From Isoetes taiwanensis (taxonomy: Eukaryota; Streptophyta; Lycopodiopsida; Isoetales; Isoetaceae), in the NCBI GenBank assembly GCA_021234155.1, contig JAJEKV010000014.1, positions 5,535,563-5,599,562 on the forward strand: a stretch of 64,000 bases of DNA, in the 5' to 3' direction. The position numbers and the translations under genes were made by a program. Positions within the stretch are counted from its first letter, which is position 1. The number at the start of each line of letters is the position of its first letter. A model generated the notes under the pieces. It was given only the letters and a program-made list of their open reading frames with translations. It made no database searches and had not been told where the DNA came from. Below, in pieces: positions 7,605 through 17,700 of the stretch.

Positions 7605-9059
7605 ATGGTGCCATCAAGCTTTGTTAGATGGTACAATGACGCCAATCACATCCGTGACTTCCCTGCCGAGCAAGCCTTTCATGTCTTTGATCATCTCTTT
7701 GACCTTCAGGCCACCTTGACCAGAACTCCCTACTACACAGACATCATGTGCCAATATGACCAGCAGGTATTACCCTCGGAAGTTAGCTTGCCACCTAGGG
7801 GAGGGAAATGGGTTTCCTTAGACTCTCTTACCCAAGCCATAGGTGGGGGATCCAGGGGCAAGAGTAGACTGTGGGATAGAACCAGAAACATGCCAGACTA
7901 TATGACCTGTAAGCATCATAGGCATAGGTACCTCTCAGCCCAAGCAGCCTTAGCCTTATTCATGCAGTACAGGGCAGTCAACCAACCAGGGGAGCCGTCA
8001 ATTCAACCTTTGGATTTGGCACCTCTCGACACTCGGAGGCAACAGATAGGCATCCATGAGATCGAGACTGCGGCATACGAACACTACGGCTCCACATCGG
8101 GTACACCAATGTTGCAGATTGAGCAGGATTATGAAGAGCAAGAGGAGGAGAACCCAAATTGGGAAATCAGGGAGGCAAGAAGGATGGAGAGGCGCATAGC
8201 CCGCCAAGAGGAAGTACTAAGGCGAGATTTTGAACCGCCAGTTGGCATCACGGCCCTGACCCCAGTCATCATCGACGGCGAAGAGTACATATTCGCCACT
8301 GACATCCTCAACCTTCCCTATTGTCAAGAAGAAGGTCTCAGGATCGATGAGCTCCTAAGCCTAGTTGCACAAGAACAGGGTAGCGACTTCATCGACTATG
8401 ATTATCAAGAAATTCCAAGGGAAGTAGCCGAGCGACATTCCTACGCCGGGGAAACGATGTCAGACATTCAAGCTTACCAACAGATAAGGCAGATGTATCA
8501 GCAGCAGGAACCCGTCATCCCAGAAGAAGAATTCCAGCAGATCCAAAGCAGGTTGTACAAGCCGGGAAGAGGCCCAAGCTCCAGCAGACCAGTGCGCTCC
8601 AGGAGTATGCGCGAAGCCTCTAGCAGCATCAACCTGGAGAATGCAACCACGATGTGGAGAGACCACGAGGATCTTATGGCATTAGATGTTTTCGGTGAAG
8701 CAGCTCAGAGAAAAGGGAGGGGAACCACGGGCCCAGGCAAAGGCAAAGCACTCAGGTACTACCTTCCGGCCCTCAGCCAAGGGCAGATGATAGTTTTCCA
8801 CAAGGAGTTCAGCCCAAGGGGGGAAGAGTCCGTGGCGCTCCTCATCGCACTCTCAGGCTTTAGGCAGCATGCCAGAATAGAGCATTGGGTAGACCATGTT
8901 ATCCTCTTCAAGAGATCTGTAGTCCTTCATTCTCTCGACTTCGCAAGGGGCCACCTCAGGGATGCGCACTTGTCAGTAGTGGCGGCAACTGCACCAGAAC
9001 TTCCGGCACCACAGATGGCAAGAGCTTTGGAAGGAGGATCGGCGGCAAGAATTCTATAG
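7605..9059 (+). CDS. Second accessory ORF of the chromovirus, unknown function
   Basis: 484 codons from an ATG at 7605, sense to the element and upstream of gag. I do not recognise a domain. The first 120 residues look globular (MVPSSFVRWYNDANHIRDF..., a Cys/His-rich patch TCKHHRHRY near 101-109). Residues 172-210 are Glu/Arg-rich and probably helical, and 285-340 are Gln- then Ser/Arg-rich. The C-terminus has GRGTTGPGKGKALR (371-384) and a hydrophobic helical stretch (408-460), which faintly recall the H4 tail and fold; I regard this as unproven. The TAG at 9057 may be secondary: the same frame continues for 22 protein-like codons (NVGKGIGLKNVKNFF...) to a TGA at 9126-9128. It is not the retrotransposon Gag domain, which lies downstream. 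Extra ORFs before gag are known in some plant gypsy lineages. Confidence 0.7.
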   Translation: MVPSSFVRWYNDANHIRDFPAEQAFHVFDHLFDLQATLTRTPYYTDIMCQYDQQVLPSEVSLPPRGGKWVSLDSLTQAIGGGSRGKSRLWDRTRNMPDYMTCKHHRHRYLSAQAALALFMQYRAVNQPGEPSIQPLDLAPLDTRRQQIGIHEIETAAYEHYGSTSGTPMLQIEQDYEEQEEENPNWEIREARRMERRIARQEEVLRRDFEPPVGITALTPVIIDGEEYIFATDILNLPYCQEEGLRIDELLSLVAQEQGSDFIDYDYQEIPREVAERHSYAGETMSDIQAYQQIRQMYQQQEPVIPEEEFQQIQSRLYKPGRGPSSSRPVRSRSMREASSSINLENATTMWRDHEDLMALDVFGEAAQRKGRGTTGPGKGKALRYYLPALSQGQMIVFHKEFSPRGEESVALLIALSGFRQHARIEHWVDHVILFKRSVVLHSLDFARGHLRDAHLSVVAATAPELPAPQMARALEGGSAARIL

Positions 9060-9248
9060 AACGTCGGCAAGGGCATAGGATTGAAGAATGTCAAGAACTT
9101 CTTCAAGTCTATGAAGCGACGTCACTGATGGAAAATTTGCTTTGTTAGTTAATTAAAATGTATTGAACTCCCTCTTCAGTTATTATCATGTAATTCATGA
9201 AATGTATTTCTATATATACTAATTAATGTCTTACCATGATCTTGACTT

Positions 9249-9358
9249 GTAAGTGGAATTTTCATATAATTTCTTTTGTACCTAACAACAATTCAATTGT
9301 AAGCAAGAATGATTAGTGTGTACTTTAAATAACAAGCATTGATGATCAATCCTTGCAG
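9249..9358 (+). other. Candidate intron before gag
   Basis: A GTAAGT donor (9249) and a TGATGAT...CCTTGCAG acceptor (ending 9358) enclose 110 AT-rich bases, a typical plant intron size and composition. The frame after the acceptor is open into the gag ATG at 9457 (RDTGSGSQGQGRQHQWVPRN...). Splicing could join an upstream leader to gag. Unproven without RNA data. Confidence 0.4.
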
Positions 9359-9456
9359 CAAGGGACACCGGCTCAGGTTCCCAAGGCCAGGGCCGACAGC
9401 ATCAGTGGGTACCCAGGAACCTATTCGGACGTGATCAGGATGACAACAACGAGGAA

Positions 9457-10656
9457 ATGACCCCGGAAGCAATCAACGCAAGGCTCGTTCAGATGAGGAA
9501 TCAGATGCATCAGCTGATCCACTGGGCCACCCCATTGATGAATGCCCAAGAATACGCACCTGCACCACCTCCACCTCCACCACTACCCCAACAAGGCATT
9601 GAGGAAGGTCCACAGCAGGAGGGACAAGACAATCAGGGGAATGTCAGAGACAGAAAAAGGAAAAGGAAAAACAGAAGATCTCCAACTCCACCTAGCTCCA
9701 GTTCATCGGACACTTCGCACACCCAAGACAGTTCTAGCTCAGAAAGTGAGTCTGACACTCCACAGGTAAGAGCCAGGGCAAGGAAGGCAGATGACTATCA
9801 GAAGAAGGTTGACAGTGCTATGAGCAATGTGTGGAAGACTAGGAAGTTGGGTCGAGCCGTGAAAGGACAAAGTCGGTATGGAGGCGAAGCATGGCTTGAT
9901 CTAAATGGAGGAATTTGGCAACTCTTATAGCATGAAGGACAAGGATATAGGGAAAGTTGCTACAGCAAACTTGATAGGAGCAGCTAGAATCTGGTGGAAA
10001 GGCTATGCTAAGTCTAACAAGCTCAAAAGACCTTCAGCAAAGCTTTCCGCAAGCACTATGTGCCAAGATCGCACACTAGCAGGCAGATCCAGCAGTTCTA
10101 TAGGTTGAACCAGGGTACACTGTCAGTAGCAAAGTATACAGAGGAATTTATGAGGCTCAGGCTCCATGTTCCCGGAGTATCAGAAAGGCAAGCAGTTGAT
10201 ACCTACATTGAAGGGTTGAACAGCAATATCAAGAGGCTTGTTAGAGCAATCAACCCAAGGTCAGTTGCGGAGGCCGAAGACAAAGCCATAAGTTTGGAGG
10301 AAGCACCATCAACTCCAGCAGAGAAACAGTCGGCATTCAAGGGTAAAGCTTCAGGACAGTACCAAGGGCAATACCAGAGTAAGCAATCAGCAGCTACGCC
10401 ATCAGGAGGCCAGCAGCAGGGAAGAGCTCAGGGTAAGACCTTTGGGGACCGTAAGTCGCAGAATGCATCGAGGGCAAGCAAAGTGCTAAAGCCGCATCCT
10501 AGACGTCTTGACGAAAAGAGAAGAGACAGAGTGCATCGAGAAGAAGATTTGTTTCCAGGTGCTTCCAGCCGGGCACCCAAACACATGATTGCCCATTCGC
10601 CATGCAGGCAGCCTTGGCAGAGCTTATGGATTGGGATTCACCGACGAAGCGGATGA
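9457..10656 (+). pseudogene. gag: gag, frameshifted
   Basis: Three overlapping frames together carry a Ty3/gypsy Gag. The ATG at 9457 starts a Pro-rich and Ser-rich arm (QEYAPAPPPPPPLPQQ; SPTPPSSSSSDTSHTQDSSSSESES). This frame ends at 9930. The next frame (to about 10040) holds the core phrase ANLIGAARIWWKGYAKSN. A third frame (from about 10043) holds VPRSHTSRQIQQFYRLNQGTLSVAKYTEEF and the helix TYIEGLNSNIKRLVR, typical of the retrotransposon gag family. At about 10550-10595 a Cys-rich patch looks like a zinc knuckle split by a one-base shift and with its His position changed. At least two frameshifts in the core mean this copy cannot make Gag. Confidence 0.85.
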
Positions 10657-10671
10657 AGACGGCGACCAAAG

Positions 10672-11343
10672 ATGAGGCCCGTGGACTTCATAGATGGTGA
10701 GTGCCACATATGTGCAAACATTGAGTCGTGTGATATTGAGGATCACCAACAAATTGCGGCTGATGGGATCATAGATAGTAACCCATATGTAGTCCTCATA
10801 GACACGAGTAGTTCTCATAACCTCGCCTCCCGTGCTGGCTGCCTTAATGAAGAATAAGGTATTGAAGTCTAAGCCAAGGCCGCTTGCTATGGCAAAACGA
10901 CGCCATTCGACACACTTAAGGGAAGGAGGATCACATTCGACATAGATCTTAGTGGAAGTAAGTGGCCGATGGGAGCAGAAGTCATGGAAATTGGAAGGTA
11001 TGACCTTATAGTAGGCATGGAATTCTTAAGGCCAGCCAAAGCCATGATTGATTGTGACCGCAACGAAGTCGCCATGACGGCACCGGACGGCACCAAATTC
11101 ATAGTGAAAGGTAAGAAGGCAGCTCCTTCCATGCAGTGTATTTCTTTGAAGCACCTAAGGAAAAGTATAGAAAGAAATAAGGTGGACTATATTTTGAGGT
11201 TAGAGGCAATTGAGCCCAATAAGCAGGATGGAAGCGATCAAAAGGGGAATCGGGCTGCCCGTGCCGGTGGCAAGGCTCATCTCGAGAATTTAAGGATGTA
11301 TTCCCGGATGAAATCCGGCAACTACCACCTTATAGGGGTGTAG
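10672..11343 (+). pseudogene. Retropepsin-like protease region, degraded
   Basis: The catalytic strand reads VLIDTSSSHNL near 10790-10825: the D-T-G triad of aspartic proteases is D-T-S here, a single G-to-A type change that should kill activity. The frame stops at 10857 and resumes in another frame with YDLIVGMEFLRPAKAMIDCDR (about 10999-11061), the usual C-terminal flap and helix region. So there is both a catalytic-residue change and a frameshift. Confidence 0.8.
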
Positions 11344-12278
11344 AATGTGAGATCACATTAGCTCCAGATGCTAAGCCTACCAGCAAAGCACCTTATAGGA
11401 TGAGCACCCCAGAATTGATAGAACTCAAGAAGCAGCTCCAGGAATTGCTTGAGCTTGGGTTTATTAGAGCAAGTGTGTCTCCTTTTGGAGCACCTATACT
11501 CTTTGTGAAGAAGAAAGATGGGAGCTTAAGAATGTGCATAGACTATCGCCACTCAACAAGCGCATTTATAAAGAACAAGTATGCATTGCCAAGGGCAGAT
11601 GATTTGATGGACCAGCTCCAAGGAGCAAGGGTATTATCAAAAATTGACTTAAGGTCGGGTACCATCGATAAGAATAAAGGAAGAGGATATCCATAAGACC
11701 GCCTTTAGAACGCTGTATGGTCACTTTGAGTTCACAAGAATGCCCTTTGGGTTGTCGAACGCTCAGCAAACTTTTATGCGCCTCATGAACGACGCCTCTT
11801 GAGATTTTTCTAGATGAGTTTGTCATTGTCTTCTTCGACGACATTCTAGTCTACAGCAAGTCCATTGAAGATCATGATCAGCATTTGAGAAGGGTACTGG
11901 AAAAGTTGAGACGGCATCGCTTGTATGGCAAGCTCTCCAAGTGCCACTTTGCTACCGAAAGAGTGGAGTACTTGGGCCATGTAATATCAGGCCGAAGGGA
12001 TTTCCACCGACCCCAAAAGATCGGCAAAGAGTCGATTGGCCAGCTCCAAGGAATGTAGCAGAGGTAAGAAGCTTTCTCGGGTTGGCGGGATATTACAGAA
12101 AGTTCGTGAAGGACTTTGCTAAGTGGGCGTCCCCTTTGACGGACCTCACTAAGAGCGTTAAGGTGAAAGATTGGAAAACGCATTGGTTAGAGAAAGTTCA
12201 AGCTTCCTTTGAGAAGCTCAAGGAGGCCTTAACAACAGCTCCAGTGCTCGTCCTTCCAGATCCGAGTAAAGACAACTT
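11344..12278 (+). pseudogene. pol: Reverse transcriptase, several frameshifts
   Basis: RT motifs appear in order across changing frames: [62 protein letters not shown], then [12 protein letters not shown], the catalytic box FFDDILVYSK (11831-11860) and the connection phrase [17 protein letters not shown] (from about 12066). One pair of shifts near 11555-11565 cancels out; others near 11660, 11800 and 11990 do not. The FFDD box itself is intact. Dead as it stands. Confidence 0.9.
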
Positions 12279-14192
12279 GTGGCCACGGATGCAAGCAAGT
12301 TAGCAACAGGGGCAGTCTTGATGCAAGAAGAAAGGGTAGTCGCCTACGACTCGAAGAAGATGAATGACGCCGAGCAACGCTACCCAACCCATGATCAGGA
12401 GCTCCTAGCCATTGTCAGGGCACTAAGAATTTGGAGGCATTATTTGCTGGGAAGGAAGTTTCAGTTAGATACTGATCACCAGAGCCTCCAGTATCTTTTC
12501 ACCCAACCACTCCTCAACCTAAGGCAAAGGAGGTGGATGGAATTCCTTGAGGAATATGATTTTGATATAGTATATAAGCCCGGCAAGCTTAATGTTGTGG
12601 CAGATGCTCTCTCCAGAAGACCGCTTGAGACAAGAACGCATTGTAATGCGATTTCCACTCTTTCGAGTGAGTTTGGTAAGAAGATTGAGGAGACCCTGCC
12701 ATTAGATGAGGATTTCAAGGAAGTATGGGAAAGCCTTTCTAGGGAGGCTAGAACAGATAAGGAGCGGGAGGCCTTCAAGCATTATAAGAAGGAAGGCAAC
12801 CTGTTGTATCATAAGCATAAGTTGTGTGTGCCCGAATCATCAGGGGTACGGAAGCTAATTCTTCATGACACACATAATAGCCCAATAGCAGGGCATGCAG
12901 GGTTTATGAAGACCTACTTCAAGATTCGAAGTAGTTATTTTTGGCCAGGGATGAAGAAGCAGATAGCCAGATATATTCGGGAATGCCAGTTGTGTCAGCA
13001 GACGAAAGCGGAACAACTTCGAATTCCAGGCGCCTTAGAGCCATTGGGGGTGCCAAATGCTAAGTGGGAGGTCATAAGTATGGATTTTATCACCGGACTC
13101 CCTAGAACTCTTCGGGGCAAGGATGCATTGATGGTTGTCGTAGACAAGTTATCTAAGATGGCACATTTTGTGCCTTGCAGAACTACGGACACCGCATTAG
13201 ATACTGCCAAGCTGTTTGTAAAGGAGATTTTTAGACTCCATGGCATGCCTCGGGAGATAATTTCAGATAGGGATTCCAAATTTATGAGTGCCTTTTGGCA
13301 AGACCTCTTTAGCACGATTCAGACGAAGCTCTCCATGAGCATGGCATATCATCCCCAAACAGATGGTCAGACGGAGAGGACGAATCGCATCATCGAGGAT
13401 ATGCTTCGAAGCTTTGTGTGGAACAAGCAATCCAAGTGGGATGAGTACATCCACTTGGTGGAGTTCGCCTACAATAGTGCCAAGCAGGAGTCATCTCAGA
13501 TGTCTCCTTTCATGGTAAATTACGGGTACCAGTGCCTAACCCCGGATACTTGGCACAATCCCGTGTCAAAGGTAGAAGTATCTCAGCAAATGCTTGGAGA
13601 TATGCAGCAGCTGGTGGAAGAAGTAAGGGGTTACCTCCTAGCAGCAAGAAGTCGGCAAAAGAGTGTGGCTGACAAGCACAGGACCGTAAGAGAGTTCGAG
13701 GTAGGCGATAGCGTGTGGTTGAAGATCAAGGTTAAGCAAGCGAAGCTTCGGATTGGGAGTTGTAAGAAGCTTGCCCCTAGGTGGGCTGGTCCGTTCAAGA
13801 TTTTGGAGAGAGTGGGCTCCCAAGCCTACAAGTTGGATCTTCCGGCCCATCTTAAGGTTCACAAGGTTTTCCACGTAAGTTTATTAAAAAGGCACAATCC
13901 TAACCCTGAGGAGGTTTTGGATACTCCAACTTTGTTGGAAATGACGGAAGAGCAAGTGGAAATTGTGCCTGAGTTACTTCTTGATAAGTCATTCAAGAAG
14001 ACTAGGAGGTCTCAGTTCCTCCAATATTTGGTTAAGTGGAAGCACTTGCCCGTGGAAGACGCGACATGGGTATTGAAGCAGGATTTGGAGAAGCAATACC
14101 CAGATTTTATGAAGGAGTTTGATGGGCGAGTCATCTCCGACTTGGTCGACCCCGACTCGCCAGGAGGTTGGCTTAGTATGCTTCTTAGTTAG
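12279..14192 (+). CDS. pol: RNase H - integrase - chromodomain part of pol
   Basis: An open frame of 637 codons; the 5' limit is only where the RT frameshift allows it. RNase [53 protein letters not shown]. Integrase: zinc-binding H-H-C-C (DTH...GHAG...CQLC), then D-D-35-E (MDF; SDRD; QTER with 35 residues between the last two). The GPF module is [16 protein letters not shown]. The C-terminus, about codons 560-615 (13960-14127), is a chromodomain: [19 protein letters not shown], then [12 protein letters not shown]. Only the Trp of the aromatic cage is clear; the first and third cage positions are not aromatic, as in the group II chromodomains of many chromoviruses. The integrase inserts cDNA into the genome; the chromodomain steers it to chromatin types. 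Confidence 0.95.
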   Translation: MATDASKLATGAVLMQEERVVAYDSKKMNDAEQRYPTHDQELLAIVRALRIWRHYLLGRKFQLDTDHQSLQYLFTQPLLNLRQRRWMEFLEEYDFDIVYKPGKLNVVADALSRRPLETRTHCNAISTLSSEFGKKIEETLPLDEDFKEVWESLSREARTDKEREAFKHYKKEGNLLYHKHKLCVPESSGVRKLILHDTHNSPIAGHAGFMKTYFKIRSSYFWPGMKKQIARYIRECQLCQQTKAEQLRIPGALEPLGVPNAKWEVISMDFITGLPRTLRGKDALMVVVDKLSKMAHFVPCRTTDTALDTAKLFVKEIFRLHGMPREIISDRDSKFMSAFWQDLFSTIQTKLSMSMAYHPQTDGQTERTNRIIEDMLRSFVWNKQSKWDEYIHLVEFAYNSAKQESSQMSPFMVNYGYQCLTPDTWHNPVSKVEVSQQMLGDMQQLVEEVRGYLLAARSRQKSVADKHRTVREFEVGDSVWLKIKVKQAKLRIGSCKKLAPRWAGPFKILERVGSQAYKLDLPAHLKVHKVFHVSLLKRHNPNPEEVLDTPTLLEMTEEQVEIVPELLLDKSFKKTRRSQFLQYLVKWKHLPVEDATWVLKQDLEKQYPDFMKEFDGRVISDLVDPDSPGGWLSMLLS

Positions 14193-14256
14193 CCTCTAGT
14201 CTGGCAGATGTATTCTAGTTAGTGGAATACATATGCCAGAATCTTGGAACATGTGG

Positions 14257-14577
14257 GCGATGATGGGATAAGCCTTTAAGGCGTTCTCTAGGCAACATGC
14301 ACCAAGAGGTGCGCATGACCAATAGGGTCATGCGAGAGAGAGAAGGAAAGGCATGGTGCGCGATGATGGGACATCGGTCGGATGCTCCCTATGCCACGAT
14401 GTGGGGGTCGCACACCTGGCCATAGGGGGGTCATGGTGAAGGTCAAAGTGATCATGCGCGATGATGGGATCGTGAGACGTTCCCTAGCTTAAAACCCTTG
14501 GGGCATGATGCACTAGGGGTACTCGGCACCGGGTAACCGAGTACAAGGTAGCACTTGATCATGGGCGATGATGGGAT
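14257..14577 (+). repeat. Four spaced GCGATGATGGGA motifs in the 3' non-coding region
   Basis: The motif occurs at 14257, 14360, 14458 and 14565, about 100 bp apart, each in a loosely similar context. The rest of 14193-14956 shows no coding sequence. A related GCGATGATGG also occurs once in each LTR. It might be an old 100-bp tandem array or spaced protein or RNA binding sites. Confidence 0.6.
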
Positions 14578-14956
14578 CATCTTAAATGGTCCTTAAGCTC
14601 AAATCTGAAAGGGCCATGATCGAGTGCAAGGTAGTGGTAAGGGGGGTGGTCCCCTAAAACCACAAATTTATTAATTAGACTAACGTAATGTGCTCCATGT
14701 GCAGGCAAGTGAGAAGGAGCATCGAGGTGGGCGCATTACGAGAAGATGGGGGAACCATAATTTAGATTATGAATCCTAATGACTCTTATAATAATGTTTT
14801 AAGTTATTGTAAGAAGTAACCTTGTTAAGGCTATATAATTTTGTATAAGTACAAATATAGCCTAAATTTTGACATTTAACTCTTTAATAGGAAGTTGATC
14901 GTTTAAAATTAAGCGTATGCTCTTGTATTGTTTTGCAGGATCGACTAGGCTCGCCA

Positions 14957-15002
14957 CCTTAGCGCAATGCTGAGGGCAGCATTGTCCTAAGGGGGGGGAG
15001 AA
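14957..15002 (+). other. Hairpin and polypurine tract
   Basis: The polypurine tract AAGGGGGGGGAGAA (14989-15002) abuts the 3' LTR and primes plus-strand DNA. It overlaps a hairpin: CCTTAG (14957-14962) pairs with CTAAGG (14987-14992), and AATGCT (14966-14971) with AGCATT (14978-14983). This layout is common in plant chromoviruses. Confidence 0.88.
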
Positions 15003-16645
15003 TGTGACGTTCCAGAGGAATATACGCTATAAATACGTATATTCCTGGACCCGTCACCGTACAAGTCTACCTAGGTAGCCTTGTATGCCTTAGAAAGTGG
15101 CAAGGGGTGCACATCTAAGTTAATCACTTAACTTAGATAACCTTAGGATAAGGCCCATTTCCACATGGCCTCATCCTATTGGGCAACCGCCACACGGCCT
15201 CTCCTTAGTGGTGCCACGTGGCATCCCATGTGGACACACACCTATATTAGCTCTAACCCTAACCCTAGACCTTTTTCCCTGACCTAGCACTTGAACTCTC
15301 ATCTACGTGCCCGAAACCCCGTTTTGAGCACCGTTCATCATAGCCTAGCCTGGAGCAGCAGCCCCTGGAAGGTGTGTATGATCGTTGAGGGAGCAAGTCT
15401 TCGAACCTCGTCAAGGAGCATGGAGACGCCAGGGATGGGAGGAAGCGCTTCTGGAGGAGGTAGGTTGAGTAGAGTTCATGTTAGTTCATCTAGAAGTTAG
15501 CCCTCCAGATGGGTTAGTATTTTGTGTCTAGAGTAGAGCCACCCTAGATCCTTGTTGAACATCTTGAACCCTAATCAAGGAACCCTAACTGTTAGTTAGA
15601 TATGTATGATTAGGTTAAGATGTTCATATGATATTGATCATGAGGTGATGATTATGCGATGATGGTTGATCATGTTTGTTCCTCTTGTGTTGGGAAGGGG
15701 GGTAGAGACCTAGGGCCATATGTAGTATGCTCCTAGTGTAGATCCCTTAGTTCCTATTAGTTGCGGCCTGTGCATAGGAACCCACCGGGCTATGGAGGCT
15801 ATGATGTGACTCAGCACTGCACAACGGGGCTAGAGACAAGATGGAGGGAGGATCCCTGCCGAGCGGGGGCTACGGGGGATCCCATATTGGGCTAGGCTTA
15901 TGGCCGGTCACCTTGTGTGGGCCGGGCATGGGTCCGACACCTCCTGGGGCGAAGGTGTTGCCCTGCCTCTCAAGAGTTGCAAGTGTCAGCTTGGCTCTTG
16001 TTTTGGGGGGTTCAGTCGGGTACGAATCGTGTGTCGTCACGATTCTCTAGCCGCCCGTGGAGCCTCTAGACCCCGGGAAGGGGAGATGCAACCCTTCCTA
16101 CCTCGACGGACCAGGGAGATGCAACTTGGAGTAGTCCCGATGGGTGATGCCATGGGATTGCGTATCCGGAAGGTTAGAGTCATGCCAGAGCCTGATCTAG
16201 CCTATTTGCAAAGTATGCACAGGAGGGGCGGATGGAGTGGTCAACCCTAGCCATTGTCTTATGCCAGCCCCGCCATTGTTATGACTCGGTCTGCTCTATC
16301 TTGAGGCCTATCCAGTCAGTCGACTTCCTTATGTGTCGGAGCCACGGGTAGGAGCTCTCATGTTTTATGGCATATGATTAGGATCTTTGCATCTATGGAT
16401 GTGCGGTTGGGCTACCCTTCGAGGTAGCATATTGTATTGTATTGCTAGTTCTGACGTGTTTATGCTTCCGCTGTGATAGGAGCCCATAGGGGAAGGGCGC
16501 GCAAGACAACTTCGTGTCCCCTTCCCGCACTACGGAGCTTCCAGAGTGCGGGATAGACGGAGGGCCTGTGCGGTTGTTGAGCCGGACGGGGGATTTCCTG
16601 CCGAGTGTACGGCCGGGCGCCGTATATTTAGCAGGGAGCGTCACA
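15003..16645 (+). repeat. 3' LTR
   Basis: 1,643 bp, matching 3487-5132. Differences from the 5' LTR are scattered single changes plus a few clusters (for example near 15810, 16010-16030 and 16540-16620), where short indels and several substitutions fall together. The target duplication TATCC follows at 16646. Confidence 0.97.
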
Positions 16646-16957
16646 TATCCCAGGTCCGCATTTGCCTCGGCACACTATTTTCTTGCATTCGTAGTGGAGA
16701 TCTGCCATGGTACGCTCTCAAGAATTAAGAATACCTTTCTTTCATCATTTTAGTCAATCAAATTATGTTGGTATGATACGGCTCAAAGTCAAGCCTCTTA
16801 GTCAGAGTTTTAGAGGCGGCATTTAGGATTTAGACAAACATTCTGAACTCGGATGCAGATTATTATTCTGGTAAATGGGCAAATTAAAAGTTCATTTCTA
16901 CAAAAATCTATCTTCTTCTATTTTACTTCCTATATGCTAGCGTAGGAAGAGCCATTC

Positions 16958-17700
16958 ATGAAAGGATTCTAAAAACAAGATTTAGAATCAAACCTCGTGG
17001 TTGCAAATACTCTCATTAACATATCTAATAGATGTGGTAAACTTGAGAGGTGATTTAGAATCTTTGAAGATTTGCATTCTCCAAATGTAGTTTCTTGGAG
17101 TACAAAAAATGCAGGATATAGAGAGCAAGAGAAAGGCTGTGTTGCGCTACATTGTTTTGAGAAAATGGAAGAATGTAAAATAGAGTCTGATAGGGTGATG
17201 TTTTTAAATATTTTAAGAGCTTGTGGAACTGTAGGAGCTATTTCGAAAGATAAATTGTTCCATGAACAGATAATAGAAGAAAGGATGGAGTCAAATATCT
17301 CAGTTAGGAATATTCCAATTAATCCGTATATGAAATGTGGTAGCTTGAATGAATCAAGCAGAATATTTGGCAATTTGCAATATCGGAGTGTGATTTCTTG
17401 GAATTTCAGGCTATGCCCTGCATGGTGAAGGTTTCACTGCACTAGACTGTTTCAAGGATATGTAAGAAGAGGGCATAAATCTAGACTGGGACATTCTCCT
17501 TATAGTTCTCATGCAGGCTTGGCAGATAAGGAATGTTTTTTACTTTGAAAACATACATGGAAGATCTTTATGGAATCTTGCTAGACATGGATAATATTTA
17601 CTGCATGATTGATCTTTTAGGCCATGCTGGTTGTCTTAAGGAAGCCGAGAACCTACTCCATGCCACTAGGTAGCGCAATGTGTTAGGCTGGGATTTAGAA
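16958..17700 (+). pseudogene. PPR (PLS-type) pseudogene fragment
   Basis: Broken frames keep clear plant PPR phrases: NVVSWSTKNAGY, HCFEKMEECKIESDRVMFLNILRACGTVGA, ISVRNIPINPYMKCGSLNESSRIFGNL and, further on, CMIDLLGHAGCLKEAENLL, which resembles the region before an E motif. Stops at about 17050 and after 17425, plus shifts, make it non-functional. It probably extended further in both directions; the left side is now close to the chromovirus insertion. Confidence 0.85.

Larger units (their letters stand above)
3487..16645 (+). mobile_element. Complete Ty3/gypsy chromovirus carrying a histone H3-like ORF
   Basis: A 13,159-bp LTR retrotransposon. The ends are TGTGACG and CGTCACA (7-bp inverted repeat), and it is flanked by the 5-bp target duplication TATCC at 3482-3486 and 16646-16650. 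Order: 5' LTR, initiator-Met primer site, H3-like ORF, stem-loop repeats, unknown ORF2, gag, protease, reverse transcriptase, RNase H, integrase with chromodomain, polypurine tract, 3' LTR. Pol order (integrase last) makes it Ty3/gypsy; the C-terminal chromodomain makes it a chromovirus, most like the Tekay/Del type by layout. The LTRs differ at some dozens of sites by eye (roughly 3%), several clustered, so the insertion is not brand new. Gag, protease and RT carry frameshifts; the two extra ORFs and RNase H-integrase stay open. The element is visibly more GC-rich than its flanks. Confidence 0.97.
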
